Below, piece by piece: positions 12,251 to 24,200 of a DNA stretch of 60,000 nt; position 1 is the first letter of the stretch; each line of letters opens with the position of its first letter. Made by a program: the position numbers and the translations under genes. The stretch comes from Nymphaea colorata (taxonomy: Eukaryota; Streptophyta; Magnoliopsida; Nymphaeales; Nymphaeaceae). The notes beneath the pieces are model-generated. The model searched no databases. It saw only the letters and a program-made list of their open reading frames with translations, and was not told the DNA's origin. The DNA is taken from the NCBI RefSeq assembly GCF_008831285.2, contig NC_045145.1, positions 4,692,723 to 4,752,722 on the forward strand, given 5' to 3'.

Positions 12251-14189
12251 TCAATTATCTCTCAACTTGGCTATCTTAGGTTCTTTAAGAATGGTTGTCG
12301 CCCACTGCAAAAAGACTTAGCCTGTTTGCAGAGGTCTTAAAGCCATACGAAGGGTTAATTTACTTCGGATCTGTTTACCTTTGAGGATCTCGTATCCAAG
12401 AAACTGAGGTCTGACCTCAATCCTGAGGTTTTTGCTACTGGATTTGAAATCTATGGTATGTAAATCCACTGTTTGCCCCACGGATTGTGGACTGCATATT
12501 TAATGGGAGGCTATCAAACATGCCTTTATTGGATCCCTGACTTGGCCAGAGGATCAGCATTATGGTATCTTCCTGATTTTTATTTTTTTTGGTTAATGGG
12601 ATGATTGAGGGCGTAAGTAGTAATAGAGGCCTTTCCACCTAGCCTACTAGAAGTCCTCTAAGAATTGGTTGCTCCAATATATTGTTGCACTTTTTTTTTT
12701 TAAAGTTTTAGTTTGACCTTGCAGGTGTAACTTTGTAATGGACTTTAGAAAACATACATATGGCTAGACATTTTTTTTTTTTGGTGTGGGAGCAAAATTC
12801 ATGGTTTGCATATCACCATAAAGTTTATTGCTTATTTGAAATGCTTCAAGGGGCATAATGTAGCTGGGCCGGCTAGCATGCTGGTAAATGGCTAGTCATC
12901 AGTTCAATTCCTATAGAATCCATTGGATTGCAAACAATGAGTTGTGCGGCACTCTAGTTTAACGGGTGTATCATTTCCGATTAGTTTCCGAAGTAGCCCT
13001 AAAAGCTAGAGACAAAAGTTTGGGGGAAGGCAGTGGGAGCCTCGGCTCCTTTGGCATCGCTCCGATATCCATTCGAAGCAAACCATGAATTATTGCAAAT
13101 GAATGCTGATGAATTTACTTACAAATTTGGATACAATTAATGCAGCAAAAGTTATGTTTTTCTTAGGTGTTAATCTAGGAACCAGTAATTTGGCACATTA
13201 TTATGAAATTGTCATCACTCTTCACTCTTGCTTAGATTATAACAAGTGGCAGGGCACTTTCTTTTTAACTGCTCTTAAGTTGGAAGCCAAACTTCGCTTG
13301 TTTATTTTAAATGAAGCAACAAAAATGCTCCTTCTCTCCTTGAATTTAAAGCATGAGGAGAAGAACCGTTCTTTTGTTCAAAGAGTTGCTTAAATTAACA
13401 TGAAAGGAAACAAGATGAACTTTGCTCACTCATGACATTATAGGCTTGGTTCAGGTTGAGGTCATAGACTTGGACATTGCTAAGCAAATATTCCCGTGTT
13501 TTTCAATTCTTACACATCTGAAAACATTTAAAATTCAATAGTGTGCAAGTGAACTAAATAATCTTGGTAAAAAACCATTGTTCTGCTTCTTAAAATTAAA
13601 CGCAAGAATTTGTAGAGATTCATGTAAAATGAACAAAGAAGAAGCCTCAATATACTAGTTTTGTATCTGTAATCGAAGGGCTCAAACTGCCCAGCATATT
13701 TAAAAGACTAATCAGTTTGGCGAACAAAGAAAGAGGAACTAGGGAGGAAACTAAATCAATAAGGATGAACCCATTTTCTTGGGGAGGTTTTGAAATAATT
13801 TTAACAAAGACTGTTGGATCTTTTCCCTCAAGTTTTATGTGGTTTTACTTTCATCTTTGATCTGGTTGTATGATTTTCTTGAGTGAAAAAATGGCCAAAA
13901 CAATTTAGTAGCAGATTGGACAATGGGCACAAGCTTGAATCCACTGAAAGCTGATTTTTGAATCGAATAAAATTTCTGAAAAGATTTATGGGACATTTGG
14001 ATAACACACTCAAGAACCCAATTTTATGGAAACTTATTAGTTTTGTGAGACCCAGATTTTTGTAAGTTCAAGAAAAAGGATTTTTTTGTTTGGATGATGC
14101 ACTTAAAATACATATCTAATTATATAAAGGGAAATAAGTAGCTACAAGAACTTCATATGCCAAAATTGATGAGAATCATTTGCATCGTT
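12251..14189. other. intergenic, no supported gene
   Basis: AT-rich, with poly(T) runs near 12690 and 12772. A 96-codon open frame at 13103-13393 shows no family resemblance and no splice context. A weak tRNA/SINE-like patch sits at 12860-12920 but does not stand up. Confidence 0.5.
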
Positions 14190-14426
14190 GATTCTAAGGA
14201 GATTAGACGATTGATATTAAATTGCAAATATACAAGTTAAGTTGTTCTTTTAATAGTCAAAAATACCCTTCAAAGGAGGAGAGAGAGAGAGAGCGAGATA
14301 AATAAATGAGTTTCCTTAAGCACAAGCCCTTGTGCCTTTGAGGGGTATTTTAGACTATTGTAAAAAAAAAATCAATTCTATGTTGGCAACTTAATTCCCA
14401 CCATTAGATCTCATTGGAATTGACAG
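14190..14426. mobile_element. foldback MITE-like repeat, copy 1
   Basis: The left arm (14190-14232) and the reverse complement of the right arm (about 14383-14426) align over about 40 bases at roughly 70%: both read as an AGGAGATTAG/TGAGATCTAA block followed by an AATTGCA/AAGTTGCC block. A second copy at 47606-47848 shares the arms and the internal GAGGGGTAnTTTnGACT block. A (GA)n run is inserted at about 14279-14294. Confidence 0.55.
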
Positions 14427-14747
14427 CCCAAATTTTGGAATGAAAATTCCAATTCTATTTTTCCATTGAGTTTGATAGCATGGAATTTTGATTTTAGAAT
14501 TAAAAATAACTTGTTCGATGAAAAAGGAATAAAAATTCTAGAATTCATGAACTAGAATCACCCTTCATGCCTTGTGCCCAAAGAGATAAAAGATTTTGAA
14601 AATTCTAGAATCACAATCCTACCCTAGGGCGCGATCATATATAATTCCAGAATCAAAATTCCTTGTTTGATAATGCATTTCTTATTTAAAAAAATGAGAA
14701 TAATGATTATAGAATCCCATCGATTCCAAGTGAGACAAACACCCCTT

Positions 14748-14997
14748 TCAAGGATGTGTTTAATAGCTTCGGATATCATAGATCTCAGATCCCTTTTATA
14801 TGGGACCAATAGAGTAAAAGAACATTCAATTTTGGGTCTACAGACAAACGAGGATTTGAGATTCTTAGATCTGAAGTCGGAGTTGGGAAGAGAAGCGGGC
14901 AGAGGAGGGTGGTGCTTACCTCAAATCCTCGTTTTCAAGATTCCAAGTGATCTCAAATCACCTTGGATCTCAGATCCAAGATAAACAAATGCCCCCT
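14748..14997. mobile_element. MITE-like element with GGATCT-N-AGATCC subterminal palindrome
   Basis: The right end carries the perfect interrupted palindrome CTTGGATCTCAGATCCAAG (14962-14980), then a GC-tagged terminus ending at 14997. The reverse complement of that terminus (GGGGGCATTTGTTTATC) resembles the left end at about 14750-14775 (GGATGTGTTTAATAGC followed by CGGAT..AGATCC). A short inverted repeat around ACGAGGATTTGA (14849) and TCAAATCCTCGT (about 14922) lies inside. Related ends occur at 21183-21201 and 33636-33667. Confidence 0.5.
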
Positions 14998-15402
14998 AAA
15001 ATGTTGATTCCCCAGGTTTGATTTTAATGGTAGATCCAATAAATCCAAGCTTATTCAAGCATTTGACAATCAACCCAAAGTTGGATCCGCATGAAAGGTG
15101 CTATTATGGACGGGATACTTACGGGAAACCAAATCTAAATTTGAATCTCATTCAAAGCCAATCAGATTTTTCATTTGGATTTGAAAACGTTTTCCATAAT
15201 AAGCTGGTTTAATGCGGTCGGGTCATGTATTCCACGCAAATCCGATCCATTAACATTACCTCCCCTTTGGCGAACCACCCCAAAAGCCTTTTGATTTGTA
15301 GAAGTGCGGAAATAATCCCGGACAAAATCTCTCTCCCTCTTTCCCCTCCAGTTTTTCTGCGCCCAACGAGAATCCGCTCCGATTGAGAGAGAGAGAGAGA
15401 GG
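14998..15402 (+). promoter_or_regulatory. VIP4 upstream region and GA-rich leader
   Basis: Intergenic sequence leading into the LEO1/VIP4 start. A (GA)n run at about 15385-15401 ends directly before the ATG, so it is probably in the 5' UTR; GA-rich leaders are common in plant housekeeping genes. I cannot place a TATA box with confidence. Confidence 0.45.
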
Positions 15403-18189
15403 ATGGGTGGGGAAGAGAAGAGGCACCAGATGATGCAGAATCTCTTCGGAGATCAGTCGGAAGAGGAGGAAGAAGAGGAAGAGGAGCAGGAGGAGGAGGA
15501 GGTTGCCTCCGACCATGATGAAAACCTTCGCCGGTCGACTCATCTCTCTGTAATCAATCGCTGCCAGTGTTTGTCCTTCGTCATATTGCTCTTTTTCTTT
15601 CTCGTTGGCTGATACTGTTCGTGAACCTTTCGTGGGCATGCTTGCAATTTGCCGCCGTAGTTCCTCTGCTTCCTTTTGGAATTGTAGTTTCTGTGCATTT
15701 AAAAGAATACTAATTTTCCAGAAACAGAAAATTTAGATACATATGATCTTTGCAGGATGCCGTAGTTTGATGTTAATTGGATCGGTGGCGATTTTCGTGG
15801 CTCAACTTTTTTTTTTTTTTTGTCCTTGATCGTAGTTTTTCTTGTTCCTTGTGGCTTCCTCGGTTAGGCTAATTTGAGGGATGAATTGGGGCATGCTGAC
15901 ACCTTTTAATGAGCTTACCTGGGAACCTTCTGAGTAAACACGCACCACTGGACATGCATACATAAACTTTCTTGTTTAACTAGTGTTCCCGGCAGCTTTT
16001 CGTTCTTGATTTGGTTCGCAAGAGTTGGGGATTTCTGATGGACTTTGCATGGGTGAAAGAAGAAATAAGTAGTTCCAGTTACTGACCTGGTGCTTCTTTG
16101 GTGGGTTGGAAGAAGAGTAGCACGTATGGTACGACAAGATTTTTGCCGCTTTATTAATATGCTTTAGGGCTAATGTTGTCTATATGTGCGCATGGGCTTG
16201 AACACGAGCTACTTTAACCATCTATGGTGTTTATGCTATTCCTAGAGAAGGTGCCAGTCACATGACGTAGTAGTAGTCCCGTGACTAGCAAGTGTTATTT
16301 TCAGACGGTCATGCCCGAAGGTATATGTGTTCAACGATTCAGATTTGACGTTGAGGAGAAGTGCTTCAGTTGTCTCATGGATATTTGAATTAATTGATCT
16401 AATGATGTCATATCTACTTTAATTTTCTTTCTTTTTTATCAAAATTTGCTTTCCCTTCTATAACTTTTTTTATGTTTATAAATTTAACCAACTGAGTTTG
16501 CACCTTGTTCTAGTTTTGCTTCTTAAAAAAATTTGGGCATTATTATCTAGATGAGAATGGAAATTTTCATCTTGGAAAGCAAGTTATATTATCCTAAATT
16601 ATTCTAAAGCTCAATTGTTGTATAGAGAATAACAAGCTCATTTGCAGTTTCTTGAATGTTACTAGACATGCTCTTCAAGCCCTTGTTTTATGCATGAGGA
16701 CAATGGCAACTCATCCTTCTTCTTTCTCCTCTCGATGCAACTGATTTTGTAGGGAACTATTTGCATGTTACTGTGTATTTATGGAAAATTGCATTTGATT
16801 CTGTTGCATACACATGATTCAGAAGTTGTTTTCCTAAATGTTGCCTAATTCATTTGTCATGAGCAGATGAGCTTAAGAGCCTGGGAGTAGGAAACTCTGC
16901 AACATTAATGTTCTTGGATTCCCTCTTAGTATTTGATATCATTATTCTTTTTTCAGACTTGGGTCTCAAGCTGTAATGGTTCTGCTTCCTCATAGTACAT
17001 CAACCAAGCTACCCATCAACTGTTGATCATCTACCAATCTACCCAGCTACTGTTGAATTTATTGTGACCATTTGTTTGGTGATTGTTGTTGTTGTTGAAG
17101 TTGCTACTTCTGAGTTTTTTATAGGAACTTATCTCAATAATGGATTGTTCTTCAGAGTAGTTTAGTTTGATTAGTACTTAATTTTTCAGAGCTAAAACAT
17201 CCATCAGTTACAAAAATCTTATGTTGTGCTCTTATATTGCCTCTTGGAGCTATTTTACTTATGTTCTCATGCTATTGCGAATGCTTAAAGCCAAATTTAG
17301 ATGTTGACATGAAGTTTTGCAGGATTCTTCTATAAGTTTATTCTTTTATCCTGCTTCCATTAACGCTCCAGGATGAAGAAGGTGAAGGAGAGGCTGAGCT
17401 TGAGGGGGAAGGTGAAGCTGAAACAGAGGGACAAGGTGAAGCGGATAGTGAGAGTGGAGGAGAACGGGCAGAGGCTTACCAAGATCAACTAGAGAGTGAA
17501 GATGACAGGGTTCAAAGTTCTCAGGAAAGAGATATTAGTGGTCAGCAGGTGGAAAGTGATGGAAAAGATGCAGAAAGTGACCAGGGAGAGTATGTTCAAA
17601 GAGTTGTAACGAGCAGGCGAAGAGAGGTAATCGCTAGTGGTTCTGAAAGGTCTGAGGAGGATCATTTTGTCGAAAATGAAGATGAAGAAGTCGAGCAAGG
17701 TGTAGGACCAAGGTAAACAACATAAAACTATGCAAATATTTAGAACTACTTGTGCTGGCAGAACATCACATGTACCCAATTACAAACTGCATTTATAATG
17801 GAGAATGATGCATGTGGTTATGCTATTGTAGCTAGCTATAACTGTATGCAAATTTGAATGTTTTTCCATATCCTGGTCAGTGGTTTTTTGCGAAAGTGAT
17901 TTTCTTCTCTATATCACTAAAAATTTTGTGAGTGGAAGGTTTGAAATTTTAAAGAAAAATTATTCCAAAGTCACATTTTCTTATCCATATCTCTAGAAAT
18001 CTTGTAAATCAATAAGCGGCTACAATGTAGAAGAGGGAATTCCTCGTCATCTAGACATTGGCTAGTCCAAGGGCCTTGTCAACGTACTGCCTCTGAGCAA
18101 AACACAAAAACCAAGGGAAAAAATGCAGAAAGGAAAAAGAAAACAGAAACAGAGAAAATAGAATAAGTAAATTAAATAAGCTATATATA

Positions 18190-18249
<60 letters not shown>

Positions 18250-21200
18250 TATATGTATGTATCTTATACATTATCTAATCTATACACATTATATATCTTT
18301 GGAAGACGTAAAGGTGATATAGAATATATACAAAGAGTATAGGCATGTTAGCGGGTATTCCATGTGTTCTCTAGGTTTCTACGAATTTCCTGGTATTGAC
18401 ATTTTAGGTGATCAAATGAGAACATATTGCTAGAGAGTGAGACAAGACATCAAGTTGCAAAAGGCAGCAACAATTGAGAGCTGTGAAACAAAAGTACAGT
18501 CTAAACATCACCAATTCACCATTAGTTGAGACGAATATGCTGCCAAGATAAGGCCACTTTCTGAATGAATCAATGGTGATGTTTTATGCATGAATATGAT
18601 TGCGTGCCGATGTTTCATGATATTGGAATTTTTTTTTTTTTTTGGAAATAAAAAGCTTTCTTTTACTGCAGAGTCCAAAGGTCTCAAGTCTCAATCACTG
18701 TAATCAGTTACTCGCTGATGGTCATATATGTACAGTCTATGTGATACTAATCAGTTTCAAATGTTTACAAGATACATTTTTTTCTTTTCCTCGCAACATA
18801 TTTGAAAAATTATCAGGTTCATTCATTTCATGTCCTGAAAATTCATGGAAACTATTGCTTAGGCTTTTCTTTATGCTGTTTCTGTAGATGATCAGGTATA
18901 AAAGTGTCTATTTTTGTATCATAAAACTTGTCGCTAGCTGACAAATGGCACATTTATTTCAAGAGTACCCAAAAGTTTGGAAATCTTTTAATACCTGTCA
19001 AGATCTTTGAAGCAGTTTATAGAAGGTTACAGAAAGGACTATGATTGTTAGTAGAGGATCTGTTTGGCAAACTTGTAGGATGGGATATAATGGAAGTCTA
19101 AAACGATTCATAATGCTCATTGATGTTTTCATGGTCTTTTCTGTTCCTGTTTGACCTTTTAGGTTCATGTCTACCTCTGTTTATTCCAAGTTTTTGGGCT
19201 CAAGTGAACAATTTATGTCATTTAATATATATAAGTGGAAAGTAATGCTGTCTTCTAATGTTTTTCTCCATCTATGACATAGGAATATAGACTGAACAAA
19301 AAATGTTAAAATAGATTAAAAAAATATAAAAATACAAAAATATACCCAAAAAATTAGAAAAATTAAGTCAGCAATGTCTAGGCAGTGTCTGGTACTAGCA
19401 CCAGTGTTTCGCATTGACATGGTTACTTCTACCTTTTAGAAGTGTCCATGTTACATAGTGCTCCACAAACATATGTTATCTTCAACTAAATCTTTGACGT
19501 ATCACGTATGTGTTAATCTTTGCTTCAGCTGTAGTTTCAGGTCACTAGTCTGCAAGTCTTAGAAGAATTCTTTTTATTAGTTAAGCATATGGATAATCCT
19601 TGGACAGAAATACTGAACAAGAATATACTTTTACAGAGATGACAACCATGTTCAGTCAGCAGCTGAGATGAGGGATGTTTTTGGAGATTCAGATGAAGAT
19701 GAACAAGAAGGTTATGAAACACACATGGATTTGGATCATACTTCACATGTAAGTCAAAGATATGTTGTTTGCGAAGCCACCTGGAATGTACAACATGCTT
19801 CTTAACTCAATTTTCTTAAAGCAATGAGATTTTGGTTATGCTAGAAGTATCGCTTCTTCAGTGTTTCAATTATTACTTCTGCGATTTAATATTACTTATT
19901 TTGTCGAATTTCTCGTGCTGATCTTTTACTAGAGGTCTCCTGCTGAATATGAAGAAAGTGATCATAGAGACTTAGGACCAGAAGATATGGTGCCTGAAGA
20001 AGATGAACAATTTGGATCAGAAGAGGATAATTTTGAGCCGAAACTGAAAGAGAAACCTGTTGGGCCACCATTGGATCTAGAGATTCCACTGCGGCCTCCA
20101 CCTGCATTGCCGAATAAGGTGTTCCTCTGACTTTGTTCTTTCCTATGTCGAATGAATTATATGTACTTTATTTCTGGATCTCCTTTAAATTATAGTCTTC
20201 TAGACTTGAACATTACTTTTGGTGATTTGGATCTTATTATTTAAAATCTTTTGTTTCTACATTTCCAGAACTTTGTAGATTAGGTCATAAAAACTCCAAG
20301 ATATGCACAATTAGTACTTCGCAAAAGTCAACTTTGACACAAGTTAAATGTGGCTTTAGGTCGTTTGAAAGCTTTGGCTTGACTCATAAGTCAAGCTCAA
20401 GCTCGAGTTTGGCTAGGCCTCAACTTGAATCATACTGACCTAAAAGGGGTGCTTTCTAACTTTTATGTTGAACATGTATAAAAGGACAATTGAAACTGGA
20501 GCCTTTAAAATTTTAAACCAAACAACATGTTGTGAACTGCATAAAGAAAAATTTATCTTTTCTTTTCTATTCTTCCTTTTCTGATAGTCATGATCTTGAC
20601 ACAGATTTCTGTTTTAACTGCACGTTCTTTGCTGACTTTTATTTGTTAGTTTTATTGAAAAACTTCAATTGTTGACTACCTTCCATATACACTCACCTTA
20701 ACCGATTCTATACATGCATAGTTGCATCTTGTGTGTGAAATTTCATTTAAAATTTTATGTGATTCAGCTAAAGTGTTTTTCTGTGTTGTTAAAAGCGTTA
20801 GGCAAGCTTAGGCATACAGTAGTGCCTAGAGCCTAAGTGCAGCTAGGTGGGACTTTGCATTTTAAGCAGTACCAGTAAAAAAAAGCTGGACACTAATAAA
20901 TGGCACCTGACACCTCCTCTATTTTCTGAGCGCACAGACAGGCACACACACAAACACACACATGCACACAGATAGGCACACCCACGAATGCACACACCCA
21001 CACACCCACCCACCCACCCACACATAGAGAGAGAGACTCTATGAGTTCATCTGCCTGCAATGAGCAAAGCCTCCAGTATCTCTCCCTCACTCAAAGTTTC
21101 TTTCACATTTTTATCATACGGAGCATTTTGAGCCCCTTTGATCTAAAAATGTCAATTCCTAGACCCAAGGTTTTGAAATCACCTTGGATCTAAGATCTAA

Positions 21201-24200
21201 GGCAGGCAAATATAGTCTAAGTGTTACTTTCAACAAGCAAATCGAACCATTTCCTTGGAAAGAAAAAAATCATCAATGTCGCATTCAACAAGCAAATGGA
21301 ACCATTTCCTTGTAAAAAGAAATCCATCAGTCAATTTACAATGAAATAATGCAATTTCAATGATAGTTTGACAAAGTGTTCTTGAAATTAATGTTCATCA
21401 TTGTTTGTTCATAGAGTTGGAGCATACAAAATATACTCATGTCCTTGGAAATCTATTGCTTGTCAATTGTGAGAAAAGAAGGAGCATAAATGTTGAACAT
21501 ATCGATCACAACTTGACTTGTTTTTTCTTCATGATATTGTGGTGATGTCTTAAATAGCAATGGTAGGTCACTCATCTCTCTAGGTGCTAGTTCATCTTCA
21601 TCTTTAGGGTCTGGAATTACCTGGTCAATGACTCTAAAGTGGTAGTAATTGTTAATTTAGGCAGTGGAGAACAACAAGGTACCATATGAAGTTGCTCAAG
21701 AGGACCCACTACGGACCACATGCAGTTTGAAATTTCTCTATCCTCTGGGAATTACACATTCGCGTAATGAACACCTCAATGTGTTATAATTGTCATCACA
21801 ATTTATAATACAACCATGCAATGTCCTTTTCCTATTCATCCATTCTTGTATCTGATATAAAAGAAAATGCATTAGCAATTTAACAATGTAGCATATGAAT
21901 TGTTGGACAAAATTATGATGACAATTGTTCAAGCTACTAAAAATATTATAGGAAGTAAAAACAGGCAATAGAGATATTGACATTCAAAAATATCATAATG
22001 TTAAGGTTTTTAAAGTAATAGAATCATCTATTACAATGTCAAAATGAAATATTATGAAGTCGGTGAAAAGGTAGATGCAAGTTCATCATCACTATCTGAA
22101 TCATCATCCAAATGGAAAGATATATTGACGCAGAGCCAGAAGCGGAATCCAGATCCTTATTTCTGTAACTGGATCTATATAAGTTTAAATACTTGTAAAT
22201 AGATCCAGGTCCGCAATCCATCCCTTTCTCTATATAAAGGGATGTGGGTTCATTTTGTAAAGAAAGTTGACAAAAGAAGTGGTTTGCTGTTTTTCTCTCT
22301 TCTTTCCTTTTAGTTCAGTATTTTGCTTGAGTTTGAGTTAGTTTTTAGCTTAATTTTAGCTTAGTTGTGAGTGCGGATGGATTAGGTTTCATTAATCTTA
22401 ATCCGTCTTGCATTAATTGGTATTAGAGCGAGGCTTTACGGGCATTACTATTTCACCGTTAATGGTGAAGCCTTAAGGAGAAAATGGCGTGGAGGAACAG
22501 GTACAACATACATTAGTAAGGCACACATCTCTTATGGCAAATATCAAGCAGAATTTTGATGCTACAAACAGGAAGGTAGATTCCATCGCACAAGATTTTG
22601 CTGCTACAAGTATTAGATTGGATTCCATCACACATATGCTCGATGAATTCAAGAAGATGTTATGCTCGGATCTGCAGAGCACACAAAGTTTTCATCCAAC
22701 TGCTGTTGTAGTTGCTTGTTCCGCCATCAGAGCATCAAATGGTGAAGCTAGATGGGGCTTTGCAAGAGCCACTGGAAGCTTGGGGGAATTGTGGAGCCAT
22801 GAAGTTGATGCTCTGCGGAAAGAATCCCCATTGGGATCCCATCGATGCCATGCTCGTCTGGATGGGAGATGGGGCATGGTGACGTTGGAGAACCGGCCTC
22901 TTCATCGACACAGGACCGGCGATCCACTGTGGGCAGGTTGGAGGAGTGGAGGATTCTGATCGTCGCTGCTCCGACCGGCAGAGTAGCCAGATTGAACGAG
23001 ACCGACGACTAGAGGGATGCTGATCTGACATCGGATTGGCAGAGGAGATGATTGCATTCAGCTGTGGGTGCTCCACCTACCATTGTGCAGGTGAATGGGC
23101 CTCCTTCTACCCAAGAGATGACAGTGGCCGGCGACTAGCCTTGCTATCACCGTGGGTCGAAAGCTAGAGGTCTGGTGACTGTTGGCGACCCTGTTTCTGG
23201 TTGGGTGAGGTGCCGGTTTTGCACCTAGTGGCAGCGGCAGGGTCATCCTGCTGCCTGATGTTCATGGGAGCCCTCCAGTTACCTTGCCGCACAATCACCT
23301 CCCAGCCTGCCGGCAAGCTCGGGCAGAAGGGCGGCTGCCTTTCGCCCCCTTTTCCCCACTGCAATTTTGGGTGGGGGGCGGTGGGCGCCCCTTCTTTCTA
23401 TCAACGGGTTTCCCCTTCTGCAACGGGCTTGATGGTTCGGGCCGGTCCCTTATGGGACTGGTTCAAATCGGCTTGGGTTGGATCCGCTTTGAACTATTTA
23501 CACCCATTTTTCAAGATTGAGAGTCTGAATTTGGGTTCAAACCAGTTTGCTCTACCTTCTTTGGCAGGGACCGACTTGAGTTCGCCCTTGGACGAAGTCC
23601 AGGCCCATATTTCACACCCAAAACCTTTGCGAAAGCCGCCACTTTGATCACCAATAGGAAGATGTTTGGCAGCCCACCACCCTCGCACACGCAGTGGAAG
23701 CTTGGTGGGCCCTCTTCTTGAACATATCCAAACATTTTAGGGTGAAGAATCATTTTGGCAGAATGAAATATTTAAAATTCGTCGAGGATGACTCTTCTTC
23801 AACCTAGGGAGACTGATCCAGAGCCGAAAGCATAATCCAGATCCAAATTCCTGTAACCAGATCTATGTAAGTTTAAATATCTGTCAATAGATCCAGATCC
23901 GCAATCCATCTCTTTCTCTATATAAAGGGACGTGGGTTCATTTTGTAAAAAGACAGTTGAAAGTTGAAAAAAGAAGTGGTTTGCTCTTTTTCTCTCTTCT
24001 TTCCTTTGAGTTCAGTATTTTGCTTGAGTTTTAGCTTAGTTGTGAGTGCGGACGGACTAGGTTTCGTTAATGTTAATCTGTCTTGCATTATATATCATCT
24101 TCTTTGTTTTTTTAAAACTGTCTTCTTCTTCCTCTTCTATTTCACTAACTTTTCTCTTCTCCTTTTATATGCTTCTTTTTGTCTTTTTTCTTTTCTGTTT

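Larger units (their letters stand above)
22126..24087 (+). mobile_element. non-autonomous LTR retrotransposon in VIP4 intron 4
   Basis: Two direct LTRs (22126-22412 and 23814-24087) flank a 1.4 kb interior. Directly after the 5' LTR lies TGGTATTAGAGC, one mismatch from the usual plant initiator-Met tRNA primer-binding site. The interior starts with an open frame whose first 60 residues (from 22489) look like the amphipathic N-terminus of a plant retrotransposon gag; the rest is GC-richer decayed sequence with no protease, reverse transcriptase or integrase. A possible TATAT target duplication is seen next to both ends, but the flanks are too AT-rich to be sure. It is in the same orientation as VIP4. 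Confidence 0.85.

Noticed and set aside
12860-12920. Possible tRNA or tRNA-derived SINE (TAGCATGCTGG and AGTTCAATTCC)
   Set aside because: Box-like motifs are imperfect, spacing is short, and no cloverleaf or acceptor stem can be drawn.
13103-13393. 96-codon open frame between genes
   Set aside because: No family resemblance, no splice or promoter context, AT-rich composition like its flanks.
22692-23753. Several overlapping open frames in GC-richer DNA
   Set aside because: They lie in the decayed interior of the LTR element and show no conserved motif after the gag-like leader.
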